Positions 8,862 through 17,817 of a stretch of DNA of 48,965 nt are shown here, in pieces. The stretch's first letter is position 1. Each line of letters starts with the position of its first letter. Below the pieces are notes generated by a model. It was given only the letters and a program-made list of their open reading frames with translations, was not told the origin of the DNA and ran no database searches. The stretch comes from an uncultured beta proteobacterium (lineage in GTDB: Bacteria > Pseudomonadota > Gammaproteobacteria > Burkholderiales > Burkholderiaceae_C): assembly GCA_903853895.1 (NCBI GenBank), contig CAINUX010000060.1, positions 1 to 48,965 on the forward strand, in the 5' to 3' direction. A program made the translations under genes and the position numbers.

Positions 8862-9731
8862 TCAGGACATGCCGTTGCGGCTGGCCAGTTCCACAAACAA
8901 GCCGGCGTGATCGAGGTCTGCCAGGCCGTGCTCGATGCCTTGGGCATACAACTGCTCGAACAAGGCCGTGATCGGTGCGTCAAAACCTACTTCCTGGGCA
9001 GTGGACAGCGCGTTGCGCAAATCCTTGAGCTGGACGGACATCTTCCCGCGTGGCGCAAAGTCGCGTTCCACCATCCGTTGGCCATGGACCTGCAGTATGC
9101 GGCTGTCGGCGAAACCGCCGGTGATGGCTTCTTTGACTTTGCCCATGTTGGCGCCGCCACGTTCACACAGCAAAAGCGCCTCTGCCACGATGCCAATCGA
9201 TGCGCCCACAATCATCTGATTGGCCAGTTTCGTGAGCTGCCCGGCGCCGGTAGGCCCGACATGCGTTGCGCGGCCAAACACATCCAGTATAGGCAGCGCG
9301 CGCTCGAAACTGCTGGCCTTGCCACCAGCCATGATTGCCAGCGTGCCGTTGCCCGCGCCTATGGTGCCGCCCGAGACCGGTGCGTCCAGATAGGTGATGT
9401 GCAGCTCGCTCAATCGGGCAGCATGGTCGCGTGCTTCGACCGGCTTGATGGATGACATGTCCACCACCAGGCTGTCCGGCTTCATGGCGGCGGCCGTACC
9501 CAGGTCAAACAGCACATGGCCAACGACGGCCCCATTGTCCAGCATAGTGATGACCAGGTCAGCGTCTTGAACCGCCGCTGACGGTTGGTCGTGCACGATC
9601 GCTCCAGCACTGGCAAGGCGCTGCGCCTTGCCCAACGTGCGATTCCAAACGTGCACGGTGTGCCCCGCTTCGCACAGGCGGCGCCCCATTGGAAAGCCCA
9701 TGAGGCCGATACCTAACAGTGCAATTTTCAT
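8862..9731 (-). CDS. NAD(P)-dependent beta-hydroxyacid dehydrogenase
   Basis: Member of the 3-hydroxyisobutyrate dehydrogenase / tartronate semialdehyde reductase family, 289 residues. The Rossmann motif GIGLMGFPMG is at residues 7-16. The substrate-binding signature DAPVSGG is near 116-122, and the catalytic lysine lies in GQLTKLANQ. The exact substrate cannot be read from sequence, and GarR-like 2-hydroxy-3-oxopropionate reductase is an equal possibility. It is divergent from nosZ across a 344-nt region and otherwise unrelated to the neighbouring genes. Confidence 0.88.
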   Translation of the reverse strand: MKIALLGIGLMGFPMGRRLCEAGHTVHVWNRTLGKAQRLASAGAIVHDQPSAAVQDADLVITMLDNGAVVGHVLFDLGTAAAMKPDSLVVDMSSIKPVEARDHAARLSELHITYLDAPVSGGTIGAGNGTLAIMAGGKASSFERALPILDVFGRATHVGPTGAGQLTKLANQMIVGASIGIVAEALLLCERGGANMGKVKEAITGGFADSRILQVHGQRMVERDFAPRGKMSVQLKDLRNALSTAQEVGFDAPITALFEQLYAQGIEHGLADLDHAGLFVELASRNGMS

Positions 9732-10075
9732 CTGGTGTTCCTAAGCAAGTTGCCAGAATACCGCGTCGATACGCGATCGCGTGCCCGGGCGGGCGTATTT
9801 GCTGTCAGATGCCTGACGGGGCAGGAATGCAGTCCTTGTTGAGCAAACCTTGCATCAAACCCACTTTGTGGCCAATTTTCGCCTAGAAGTTGACGCACAT
9901 CAAAGAACTCCGCAAGCCGTTTGCCATGCGTCCAAAACCTAATCTGTCTTAGTTTTTTTTTTGACCAAACGACCTACGATCGCGCTCGCTAGATACCCCC
10001 AACCGCAAGTAATGTAGTGGTTTGTGCGGGCATCCCTGATTTGACGATGAGTGTTTTCAACTTGGAGAGAAGCAT
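9732..10075. promoter_or_regulatory. Divergent regulatory region upstream of nosZ
   Basis: A 344-nt gap between the dehydrogenase gene (leftward) and nosZ (rightward). It contains an FNR/DNR-type box (9890-9903) and a run of ten T at 9953-9962. A purine-rich ribosome site (TTGGAGAGAAG) precedes the nosZ ATG. No ORF or known riboswitch was recognised. It is probably the main promoter region of the nos locus, because no comparable gap occurs for the next 16 kb. Confidence 0.6.
9890..9903 (+). promoter_or_regulatory. FNR/DNR-type anaerobic box
   Basis: TTGACGCACATCAA matches the FNR/DNR consensus TTGAT-N4-ATCAA at nine of ten fixed positions. If the activator binds at the classical -41.5 position, transcription would start near 9938, leaving a leader of about 138 nt before nosZ. 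This suggests induction by low oxygen (FNR) or nitric oxide (DNR/NNR type). The site is seen; its function is inferred. Confidence 0.7.
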
Positions 10076-12367
10076 ATGAAACGATTGAACAAAACGGCTA
10101 TTTCCCTGGTGGTTAGCTGCATGGGCTTTGGCGCTTCGGCGGTGTGGTCAGCAGACACTTTGCAGGACGTGTTGAAAGAGCGAGGCCTGAGTCAACAGGA
10201 CTTGCTGGCGGCAGCCAAGACCTATGTGCCAACGGGTAAGCGCGACGAGTTTGTAGCGTTTAGCTCGGGTGGGCAATCCGGGCAGGTGATTGTGTATGCC
10301 ATTCCCTCGATGCGCATTTTGAAGTACATCGGGGTGTTCACACCCGAGCCATGGCAAGGTTACGGCTTTGACGAGAGCTCGAAAAAGGTCCTGGCTGGCG
10401 GAAAGATTGACGGCAAAGACATCACTTGGGGTGATACCCACCACCCCGCTATCTCCGAAACCAACGGCGAGTACGACGGCCAGTTCCTGTTCATCAATGA
10501 CAAGGCCAATCCTCGCTTGGCGGTTATCGATCTACGTGACTTCGAGACTAAACAAATCGTTGTCAACCCGGTTTTCAAGTCAGAGCATGGCGGTGCGTTT
10601 GTTACCAGTAATACGGAGTATGTGATGGAGGCTGCACAGTATGCAGCGCCATTGGAGAACAAGAAGTTCTACCCGCTCGAAGAGTTCAACGAAAAATACC
10701 GTGGCGGTGTGACCTACTGGAAGTTTGACCGCAAGGAGGGTCGCCTGGATCCCTCGAAGTCTTTCTCCCTTGAGTTGCCACCCTATTCACAAGACTTGTC
10801 AGACCTTGGCAAAGGCGCATCCGAAGGTTGGTCGTTCACCAACTCATTCTGTTCAGAGCGCTATGTTGGCGGCATCGAAAAGGGCCGTCCTCCGTACGAG
10901 GCAGGTTGTTCCGCCAAAGACACTGACTATTTGCACGTGATCAACTGGAAAAAGGCTGCCGAACTGGTAGCAGCCGGCAAGGCCAAGAAGATCAATGGCC
11001 ATGATGTGCTGATGATGGAAACCGCCATCAAGGAAGGCGTGTTGTTTCTGATTCCTGAGCCCAAATCACCACACGGCGTAGACGTGACCCCTGATGGCAA
11101 GAACATCATCGTGGCCGGCAAGCTCGACACCCATGTGTCGGTCTACAGCTTCGAGAAGATTCAGGCTGCTATTAAAGCTGGCAAGTTCGAGTCCAAAGAT
11201 CCGTACGGCATTCCGGTGATTGCCATGAAGGACGCCGTCGCGACACAGGTTTCCCTGGGCTTGGGTCCATTGCATACCCAGTACGACAGCAAGCCATGTA
11301 TCGCCTACACCTCGCTGTATGTGGACTCACAGGTTGCCAAGTGGAACTACTGCGAAGGCAAGGTGCTGGACAAACTTAGCGTGCACTACAACATTGGCCA
11401 CTTGATGACCATGGAAGGTGACTCCACCAAGCCTGCCGGTAAGTACCTGGTGGCCATGAACAAGCTGGCCATTGACCGCTTTGTACCCGTTGGTCCGCTG
11501 CATCCGCAAAATCACCAGCTGATCGACATCAGTGGAGACAAGATGCAATTGCTCTACGACATGCCATTGCCTCTGGGTGAACCGCATTACGTGGTTGCGA
11601 TTGATGCCAAGAAGCTGAAACCCGCCGTGCGTTACAAGGTGGGCACTGACAGCCGTACCGACAAACCACACACGGGAGCGACCAAGGCAGGTGAAGAACG
11701 CATTGTGAAGAAGGGCAACAAGGTTGAAGTATTCGGCACCTTGATCCGTTCGCACATCACGCCTGAAACCATCGAAGTCGAAGTCGGCGATGAAGTGACC
11801 ATCAACCTGACCAATCTGGAACGTGCCCAGGACGAGACCCACGGCTTCACCGTGAGTACCTACAACGTGCATGCATCCATTGAACCCGGCAAGACCGTTG
11901 CGGTCAAGTTCAAGGCTGACAAGGAAGGCGTCTACCCGTACTACTGCACCGAGTTCTGCTCTGCGTTGCACTTGGAGATGCAAGGGTACTTGTTGGTCAA
12001 GCCAAAGGGTTGGAAGCCCACCAAGACAGCCGGTCTGGCTGCCCAGAACTATACGGAAGCCGACTACAAGGCGACTTTGAAGAAGGTGGCTGACACCCAG
12101 GCCATCATTGACTCCGTGGTGGCTTATATCACCAGCGTCAACTACAAGGACTTCCCTGAAGTCGTGGCCATGGTGGAAGACGCGTTTGATCAACTGGGCA
12201 AGACCAAGGACATCAAGGCCAAGCACGAAGCGGCTTCCGCCAAGAAGGATTGGGAGAACGCCAATCTGTGGGCCGAGCAGGTGTGGCAATACCAGGTGAA
12301 GACAGCCGACCTGGGATTGCGGGCCAAGACCTTCCTTGAGCAAAACGGTGCCAAAAAAGTCAAATAA
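10076..12367 (+). CDS. nosZ: Nitrous-oxide reductase, clade II (Sec-dependent)
   Basis: Periplasmic multicopper enzyme reducing N2O to N2. The 763-residue protein has a Sec-type signal (MKRLNKTAISLVVSCMGFGA, cleaved near VWSA) with no twin arginine, which marks the atypical clade. The beta-propeller supplies CuZ histidines, including H122/H123 in GDTHHP and others in EHGG, PHGVDV, LHTQYD, IGHLM, QNHQ and EPHYV. The C-terminal cupredoxin has the CuA set C624, C628, H632, M635. About 110 residues follow the CuA domain (from about 650). They are Lys/Ala-rich, predicted helical, and lack a CXXCH haem motif, unlike the haem-bearing NosZ of some Campylobacterota. First gene of a long co-oriented locus. 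Confidence 0.96.
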   Translation: MKRLNKTAISLVVSCMGFGASAVWSADTLQDVLKERGLSQQDLLAAAKTYVPTGKRDEFVAFSSGGQSGQVIVYAIPSMRILKYIGVFTPEPWQGYGFDESSKKVLAGGKIDGKDITWGDTHHPAISETNGEYDGQFLFINDKANPRLAVIDLRDFETKQIVVNPVFKSEHGGAFVTSNTEYVMEAAQYAAPLENKKFYPLEEFNEKYRGGVTYWKFDRKEGRLDPSKSFSLELPPYSQDLSDLGKGASEGWSFTNSFCSERYVGGIEKGRPPYEAGCSAKDTDYLHVINWKKAAELVAAGKAKKINGHDVLMMETAIKEGVLFLIPEPKSPHGVDVTPDGKNIIVAGKLDTHVSVYSFEKIQAAIKAGKFESKDPYGIPVIAMKDAVATQVSLGLGPLHTQYDSKPCIAYTSLYVDSQVAKWNYCEGKVLDKLSVHYNIGHLMTMEGDSTKPAGKYLVAMNKLAIDRFVPVGPLHPQNHQLIDISGDKMQLLYDMPLPLGEPHYVVAIDAKKLKPAVRYKVGTDSRTDKPHTGATKAGEERIVKKGNKVEVFGTLIRSHITPETIEVEVGDEVTINLTNLERAQDETHGFTVSTYNVHASIEPGKTVAVKFKADKEGVYPYYCTEFCSALHLEMQGYLLVKPKGWKPTKTAGLAAQNYTEADYKATLKKVADTQAIIDSVVAYITSVNYKDFPEVVAMVEDAFDQLGKTKDIKAKHEAASAKKDWENANLWAEQVWQYQVKTADLGLRAKTFLEQNGAKKVK

Positions 12368-12410
12368 CTTAATGCAGTTCATTTGAGCTTCTTTGTGCAG
12401 AGGCCATAGT

Positions 12411-12443
12411 TACGGGTTGAGTGCCATGGGTACTCAACCCGTA
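12411..12443 (+). promoter_or_regulatory. Strong intercistronic hairpin between nosZ and the first cytochrome
   Basis: TACGGGTTGAGT (12411-12422) and ACTCAACCCGTA (12432-12443) are perfect 12-nt complements around a 9-nt loop. No T-run follows, so it is not a standard terminator. It could protect the 3' end of a nosZ mRNA fragment, or reduce read-through so that NosZ is made in excess of the downstream products. Confidence 0.6.
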
Positions 12444-12461
12444 GTTAATTCAAGGAAAACC

Positions 12462-12788
12462 ATGAAGACAAAATTGCTATTTACAGCGACGCTGCTGGCG
12501 TTCGCATCGGGTACAGCCCTGGCCGATGGTGCCGCGCTGTACGCGGAGAAGACGTGCATTGCCTGCCACGGCAAAGAAGGCAAAAAGCCAATGACGCCGA
12601 CCTTCCCCAAGCTCGCTGGACAGAACGCCGCCTACATGGAGCAGCAGATGCGTGACATCAAGACTGGAGCGCGTGCCAACGGGAGCAGTGCAGCCATGAA
12701 AGGCGTCATGGTCAACCCAGAGGGAGTGGAGCTTGTGACGGACAAGGACATTAAAGAGATGGCTTTGTATCTCTCCAAGCTTAAATAG
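12462..12788 (+). CDS. Small monohaem cytochrome c of the nos locus
   Basis: Exported class I-type cytochrome c, 108 residues. A Sec signal ends at GTALA/DG. The haem site CIACH (C32-H36) follows, and a methionine ligand is likely in the KGVMVNPEGV region. The ATG at 12462 has a ribosome site (CAAGGAAA). Clade II nos clusters commonly carry two cytochromes (NosC1/NosC2) thought to pass electrons from the quinol dehydrogenase to NosZ. This is the likely NosC1 equivalent by position. The order differs from the Wolinella type, where the cytochromes lie after nosG. Confidence 0.88.
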   Translation: MKTKLLFTATLLAFASGTALADGAALYAEKTCIACHGKEGKKPMTPTFPKLAGQNAAYMEQQMRDIKTGARANGSSAAMKGVMVNPEGVELVTDKDIKEMALYLSKLK

Positions 12789-12824
12789 TTTGCCCCTTTT
12801 CCTTAAATATTCTAGGTAACTGAT

Positions 12825-13565
12825 ATGAAAAAAATTCTTGCGTTGGCACTCGCTCTGGCTTTAGCTCCTGCGCTCGGTCTGGCTGGCCCGCCTGCGGCCA
12901 AGCAGGCGGGTATTGAGGCGAAAGACTACAAATGGAACGCCCAAGAAGGCGAAAAAATTGAAGCCCTGAAACTCAAGGGTACCGCCAAGGATGGCAAAGA
13001 AGGTTATGAAGTGTGTGGAGCCTGTCACCTTCCTTCCGGTGCGGGGCGCCCCGACGGCACGTTCCCCCAACTGGCCGGGCAACACACGACGGTGCTGATC
13101 AAACAAATGGCTGACATACGGGCGGGCCTGCGTGACAACCCGACCATGTATCCGTTCGCCAAAGAGCTGACGGACGCTCAGGAACTGGCCAATGTCTCTG
13201 CATACATCGAGAGCCTGTGCATTCCCGCAGTACACGGCATGTACGAAGGACCGGACGCTGCGAAGCAGATCGCGGACGGCAAGGTCATGTATGAGAAAGA
13301 ATGTATTGAATGCCACAAGGCCAATGGCGAGGGCGTCAAAGACAAGTTCTATCCGGTTCTTGCCGGTCAGCATTACAAGTACCTGTTACGGCAAATGACG
13401 GAAATTCGGGATGGGCACCGTCGCAATGCGAATCCCGACATGGTGACCATCATCAAAAAGTATGACAACCAGCAACTGGTTGCAATTTCCGCATACCAGG
13501 CCAGCCTGACCATGCCCGGCTCCATGTGCAAAGCCGTTGCTGTCAAGCCTGCCAAGAAGAAGTAA
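12825..13565 (+). CDS. Dihaem cytochrome c of the nos locus
   Basis: 246-residue exported cytochrome with a Sec signal (MKKILALALALALAPALGLA) and two haem motifs, CGACH (C64-H68) and CIECH (C160-H164), in tandem class I domains. Methionines in NPTMYPF and NPDMVTI are candidate axial ligands. The spacing is that of c4-like dihaem proteins. It is clearly related to the dihaem cytochrome at 32344-33000, with the same domain plan and similar sequence around both haems. The predicted role is electron transfer to NosZ. NosB follows after 9 nt. Confidence 0.88.
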   Translation: MKKILALALALALAPALGLAGPPAAKQAGIEAKDYKWNAQEGEKIEALKLKGTAKDGKEGYEVCGACHLPSGAGRPDGTFPQLAGQHTTVLIKQMADIRAGLRDNPTMYPFAKELTDAQELANVSAYIESLCIPAVHGMYEGPDAAKQIADGKVMYEKECIECHKANGEGVKDKFYPVLAGQHYKYLLRQMTEIRDGHRRNANPDMVTIIKKYDNQQLVAISAYQASLTMPGSMCKAVAVKPAKKK

Positions 13566-13574
13566 GCAATTTAC

Positions 13575-14567
13575 ATGCAAGACCAGACCAAACAGAATCG
13601 CCTGATCACGGTCCTTACCCTGGTGGCCTTGGTGGCCATGATCAGTGCCTTTTTTGCTCCAATCTGGTGGGTCTCACTCACCGCGCCCAACTATCCGAAA
13701 GATGCCTTCCCGGACGGGATTCGCATCCACTTTCACTTTGATGTGGTCAAGAATGGTTGCAGCGCTGTGGGTGCCAGCACCCGCATGGGATCAGAAACCA
13801 TGCAGGCCGACATGGGGCCGGATTCCGAGCGCTACAACCCGATTCTGGATGCCAAGAAAGACGTCAACAAAGACGCGGCCGGTCTGGATTGTGTGCATGA
13901 GATGAACACCATCAACCATTACGTTGGCATGTTCCCCATTGCAACGGGTGCACCGGTCGAGAAGCCGTTGGCCAAGTTCTTCTTTGGTTTTTTTGCGGTG
14001 ATGTTGCTGGGCTTCATAACGCCAGAGGGCAAGCGCCGCCTGCTCGTCTTGGGCAGTGGCTTTTCGGCAGTTGCAGTCTGGATGCTGGTACACCAATTTG
14101 CGCTGGGCCACCTGGCGGAGCACGTGAAGAACTATATGGCCGAAGCGGCCACCTTTTTCAACGAGCCCGCACGCATCAAAGTGTGGGGAGACAACGTCAC
14201 CCTGTACAGCCAGATCGCCATGGGCGGGCTCATCGCTGCGATGGTGGCTGTGGTCATTGGTGTTGCCAAGTTCCGTCGGTTCGTGTTGCTACTCGTGTTG
14301 GTTCCCAGCTTACTGCCGCTCTATTTTGTGATTGAGTATGCAGGGTGGCTCTGGTTTTTTGGCCACAACATGCACGCCTGGGGTGCGTTCACGGTCAAGC
14401 CGTTTATGCCGACCTTGTTTGGTGAAGGCAAAGTCGCGCAGTTTTCCACCTACTCGTACCCGTATTGGGGCTATGGATTATTGATGGTCGTGTTCGTCTG
14501 TTTGACTCTGGCGATGTTGATGCGCCGGCGGCAATTACGTGAAGCGGATCAAGGTCTTGGGGCATAG
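13575..14567 (+). CDS. nosB: NosB-like polytopic membrane protein
   Basis: 330 residues with about five to six membrane segments: one at the N-terminus (LITVLTLVALVAMISAFFAP), then a periplasmic loop of about 110 residues with two cysteines, then a bundle from about residue 135 to the C-terminus. Position (after the nosZ/cytochrome genes and before nosD), size and topology agree with NosB, a membrane protein specific to clade II nos clusters and of unknown biochemical function. The assignment rests mainly on context. Confidence 0.7.
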   Translation: MQDQTKQNRLITVLTLVALVAMISAFFAPIWWVSLTAPNYPKDAFPDGIRIHFHFDVVKNGCSAVGASTRMGSETMQADMGPDSERYNPILDAKKDVNKDAAGLDCVHEMNTINHYVGMFPIATGAPVEKPLAKFFFGFFAVMLLGFITPEGKRRLLVLGSGFSAVAVWMLVHQFALGHLAEHVKNYMAEAATFFNEPARIKVWGDNVTLYSQIAMGGLIAAMVAVVIGVAKFRRFVLLLVLVPSLLPLYFVIEYAGWLWFFGHNMHAWGAFTVKPFMPTLFGEGKVAQFSTYSYPYWGYGLLMVVFVCLTLAMLMRRRQLREADQGLGA

Positions 14568-14568
14568 C

Positions 14569-15945
14569 ATGGTGGTCAAACGCTGGTTGATCGTTCCAAC
14601 CCTGTTGTTGGGCATGACCAGCCTTTTGGTGGCTCGGACCACGGATGTGGATGACGACAGCAATCGCCCGCCCGCGTTGGGCGCCACCGCCGATCTGTCG
14701 ACTGCGCCACGCGTCGGCGTGGACCGACCCAAGCCCACGTTTCCGCTGTACGAACGTGACAAACGCGTCCACGGGCTCAGGCCATTCCAGGCTTTGGTAG
14801 ATGCTGCAAAAGCGGGTGATGTGTTGCGTCCTCCGCCGGGCAACTACGCCGGGCCGGTCGTGCTGACCAAGGTGTTGACGATCGAAGGCGGGGGCGCCGT
14901 CACGATTGATTCTGGTGACCGTGGCACCGTATTTTCGGTTCAAGCCGATGGCGTGGTTCTGCGGGGCTTGCATTTGACCGGCTCCGGTGACTCTCATGAC
15001 ACCGACGACTCGTGTCTGGATGTCCGAGGCCATCGCAATGTACTGGAAGACTTGATCATCGACAATTGCCTCTTTGGCATCGATCTGAAGCAGTCCAATG
15101 ACAACGTTCTGCGCAAAAACAAGATTCGCTCCAAACCGGTTGACCTGGGTGTGCGCGGTGACGGACTGCGCCTGTGGTACAGCCATCGCAATCTGGTTGA
15201 AGGCAACGAAATATCGGATTCGCGCGACATGGTGGCCTGGTATTCAAATGACAACATCTACCGGCGCAACGTGAGTACGCGCAGCCGTTACTCCATTCAT
15301 TTCATGTTCGCCCGCGACAACATCGTGGAGTACAACCGCTTCTATGACAACGCTGTTGGCGTGTATTTCATGTACACCGAAGGCGGCATATTGCGCCACA
15401 ACCTGATATCGCACGCAACCGGTGCCACCGGCATGGCGATTGGCTTCAAGGAAGCCAGCAACACCCTGATTGAGGGGAATGAAGTCATTTACTGCGCGAT
15501 TGGCATCGGGTCTGATCTGTCACCGTTTCAACCGGACAGCAAGATATGGGTGAAAAACAACCGGTTTGCATTCAATGGCATTGCGGTGCAATTCACCAGT
15601 GAGCTCGGTGGAAACGTTTTGACGGACAACCTCTTTGAAGGCAACCTGACCAACGTGGTACAGGCCGGGCGCGGCAAGGCCGGTCTCAATGAGTGGACAG
15701 GCAACTACTGGGACGACTACAAGGGCTTTGACCGTGATGGCAATGGCATGGGCGACACGCCGTATGAGCTGTATGCCTATGCCGACCAGATCTGGATCGA
15801 ACTCCCCATGGCACGCTTCTTCAAGACAGCCCCGGTGATGGAGTTGCTGGATTTCCTGGAGCGTCTGGCGCCTTTTTCGTCACCTGAGTTGACGCTTAAG
15901 GATGCTGTGCCGAAATTTGTCAAACCAAGTTGGGTTCGAGGATGA
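14569..15945 (+). CDS. nosD: NosD, periplasmic copper-maturation protein (copy 1)
   Basis: Parallel beta-helix protein of the carbohydrate-binding/sugar-hydrolase fold, needed with NosF/NosY for CuZ assembly. 458 residues from MVVKRWLIVPTLLLG, which is a signal or anchor sequence. A GTG start at 14539 would overlap nosB and is less likely. The helix repeats run from about residue 80 to 400. The typical C-terminal block MELLDFLERLAPFSSP is present. The stop codon overlaps the nosG start (ATGA). A second NosD is encoded at 23116. Confidence 0.93.
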   Translation: MVVKRWLIVPTLLLGMTSLLVARTTDVDDDSNRPPALGATADLSTAPRVGVDRPKPTFPLYERDKRVHGLRPFQALVDAAKAGDVLRPPPGNYAGPVVLTKVLTIEGGGAVTIDSGDRGTVFSVQADGVVLRGLHLTGSGDSHDTDDSCLDVRGHRNVLEDLIIDNCLFGIDLKQSNDNVLRKNKIRSKPVDLGVRGDGLRLWYSHRNLVEGNEISDSRDMVAWYSNDNIYRRNVSTRSRYSIHFMFARDNIVEYNRFYDNAVGVYFMYTEGGILRHNLISHATGATGMAIGFKEASNTLIEGNEVIYCAIGIGSDLSPFQPDSKIWVKNNRFAFNGIAVQFTSELGGNVLTDNLFEGNLTNVVQAGRGKAGLNEWTGNYWDDYKGFDRDGNGMGDTPYELYAYADQIWIELPMARFFKTAPVMELLDFLERLAPFSSPELTLKDAVPKFVKPSWVRG

Positions 15946-16796
15946 CCGATAGCGAAACGCCCAAGCCTGACCGTCCGGCAAAAGCCACGAGATCTAAAAT
16001 GACGCGGCAGGATCGGCGTCGATGGATGCGGTCTGCGCTGCTTGCCGGTGGCGTGTTCGGCGCTGCCTTGTCTGGTTATCTGCCGTTGGCCTATGCACAA
16101 AAGAAGCGGCTGCGACCACCTGGTGCATTGGACGAAAAAGATCTTTTGGGTTCCTGCATCAAATGCGGGCAGTGCGTGCAGGTGTGCCCGGTGCAAGCGA
16201 TCAAACTTGCGGACCTGGTGGATGGTTTTGGCGTGGGTGTGCCCTACATTGATGCCCGCCAGCAGGCGTGCGATTTCTCATGTGATGCCGTTCAGTGCAT
16301 ATTGGCTTGCCCTACAGGCTCACTAGCTTACATTAAGCCGCCGTTTCTTCCGGTGCGCGCGGGTGCTGTACTCGCAGCCAAGCCGGTGTTGCTGGCCAAG
16401 GAAAAAGATCCTGAGCCAACCCTGAACTTGAAGGAGCGCATGGGTGTGGCCCGTCTGGTGCGCCCGGAGTCGTGCCTGGCCGTGCAGGGCAAGGGCTTCA
16501 AAGGTCAAACACGCGGGCCCTCATTCAAGGGCCGCATGCGTTACATGTCGGTCGATCGCTGGAAACCGATTGCAATCGCCGACCACCCGTACGATGTGCC
16601 GCAGTGCAACCTGTGTGTGAGCGAGTGCCCGGTGAAGGGCGCGATCAGCATCGAAACTTTTGTCGGCAGTGACGGACGCAGCCGCAGCCAGCCCATGGTG
16701 CACGAGCCATGCGTGGGCTGTGGAGTGTGTGAGATGGTGTGCCCCACTGAGCAGCCCTGCATCGTCATCGAGGCGCGTGAGGAGTGGAAAACATGA
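15942..16796 (+). CDS. nosG: NosG, NapG-like polyferredoxin (quinol dehydrogenase subunit)
   Basis: Periplasm-facing iron-sulfur protein that with NosH is thought to oxidise quinol. The 284 residues begin with a twin-arginine-like signal (RQDRRRWMRSALLAGG). Four [4Fe-4S] motifs follow: CIKCGQCVQVCP (72-83), C110/C114/C119/C123, CNLCVSECP and CVGCGVCEMVCP. This layout equals NapG of nitrate reductase systems. The ATG overlaps the nosD stop, and its own stop overlaps the nosH start, which indicates translational coupling. A TTG at 15930 is an unlikely alternative start. Confidence 0.92.
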   Translation: MTDSETPKPDRPAKATRSKMTRQDRRRWMRSALLAGGVFGAALSGYLPLAYAQKKRLRPPGALDEKDLLGSCIKCGQCVQVCPVQAIKLADLVDGFGVGVPYIDARQQACDFSCDAVQCILACPTGSLAYIKPPFLPVRAGAVLAAKPVLLAKEKDPEPTLNLKERMGVARLVRPESCLAVQGKGFKGQTRGPSFKGRMRYMSVDRWKPIAIADHPYDVPQCNLCVSECPVKGAISIETFVGSDGRSRSQPMVHEPCVGCGVCEMVCPTEQPCIVIEAREEWKT

Positions 16797-17773
16797 GTGA
16801 TCTGCATCGCCAGCGTTTCTTTGAACAGATTGCCATCATGTTTGGCCGTGAGCCCAAAAAGCCGGTCGAATTTACGGAGCGGGCACAGCAGGTGCATGAG
16901 CTCAAACGCATGGCCAACAAGACCGAGGTGCGCGCTGCCATCATGGCGGCGCACGAAAAGCCGCATGGCAACACCTGGCGTAACCGCCGCTGGACCTTCC
17001 TCATCGCGATCAACCTGTTTTTTGTGGTCTCGTTTGGTTTTGATATCCAGATTCTCGAGGGCTCGTTGACGGCCTCGCGCTTGATCGGGTTTCACCTGAT
17101 CGACCTGAACTCTGCATTGCAGGTGATGTTGGCGCACAAGCACATCATCGTCAATTTATTGATTGGAACCATGACCGTCCTGTTTATCTGGATACTGCTG
17201 GGCGGTCGCACCTTTTGTTCATGGGTTTGCCCGTACCACCTGGTTGCCGAGTGGGCGGAGAAGCTGCACCTGTTTTTGGTGCGCAAGAAATTCGTGACTG
17301 ACCAGAACATGAACCGCCGGTTGCGCACTGCGTTCTGGCTCATCTTTGCGTTGGCAACTTTCGGCTCTGGTTATACCGTTTTCGAGGCGATTTCACCTAC
17401 CGGCATTTTGTCGCGCGCGATGATTTATGGGCCAGGTGTGGCGCTCTTGTGGGTTGCGGCACTGTTGTTGTTTGAGATCGTGATTTCCCGCAGAGCCTGG
17501 TGTCGCTATGCATGCCCCATTGGTTTGACCTATGGCGTTGTGGGTATCCTGTCGCCCGTGCGCATCAAGTACAAGCTTGATGGCTGTTTCCACGAGGGCG
17601 ACTGCCGCAAGGTCTGCCTGGTGCCCCATGTGCTGGAGACCGTGGTGAAAGGGCGCGCAGTGGATACTGAGGTTGTGCTGGGCCCGGACTGCACCCGGTG
17701 TGGTTTGTGTGTGGATACTTGCCCCACTGGGTCACTGACCTTTGACATCAAGGGCTTGTCCAAGCTCCTTTGA
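16793..17773 (+). CDS. nosH: NosH, NapH-like membrane quinol dehydrogenase
   Basis: Integral membrane partner of NosG, 326 residues. Four membrane helices are visible (near FLIAINLFFVVSF, IVNLLIGTMTVLFIWILL, AFWLIFALATF and VALLWVAALLLFEIV). Cytoplasmic CSWVCP and CRYACP motifs and C-terminal ferredoxin clusters (CHEGDCRKVC; CTRCGLCVDTCP) are present. The architecture is that of NapH, which in Wolinella is linked to menaquinol oxidation. Start at ATG 16793, in ATGA overlap with nosG. There is no nosR anywhere in the window, as expected for clade II systems. Confidence 0.92.
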   Translation: MSDLHRQRFFEQIAIMFGREPKKPVEFTERAQQVHELKRMANKTEVRAAIMAAHEKPHGNTWRNRRWTFLIAINLFFVVSFGFDIQILEGSLTASRLIGFHLIDLNSALQVMLAHKHIIVNLLIGTMTVLFIWILLGGRTFCSWVCPYHLVAEWAEKLHLFLVRKKFVTDQNMNRRLRTAFWLIFALATFGSGYTVFEAISPTGILSRAMIYGPGVALLWVAALLLFEIVISRRAWCRYACPIGLTYGVVGILSPVRIKYKLDGCFHEGDCRKVCLVPHVLETVVKGRAVDTEVVLGPDCTRCGLCVDTCPTGSLTFDIKGLSKLL

Positions 17774-17817
17774 CGGTCGCTTGCCGCAAGTTTATTTGTT
17801 CTGACTGAGTAGACACC

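Noticed and set aside
11327-12382. Minus-strand frame of 351 codons opposite nosZ
   Set aside because: It is antisense to the catalytic and CuA-coding part of nosZ, His-rich from codon complementarity, and has no credible start region.
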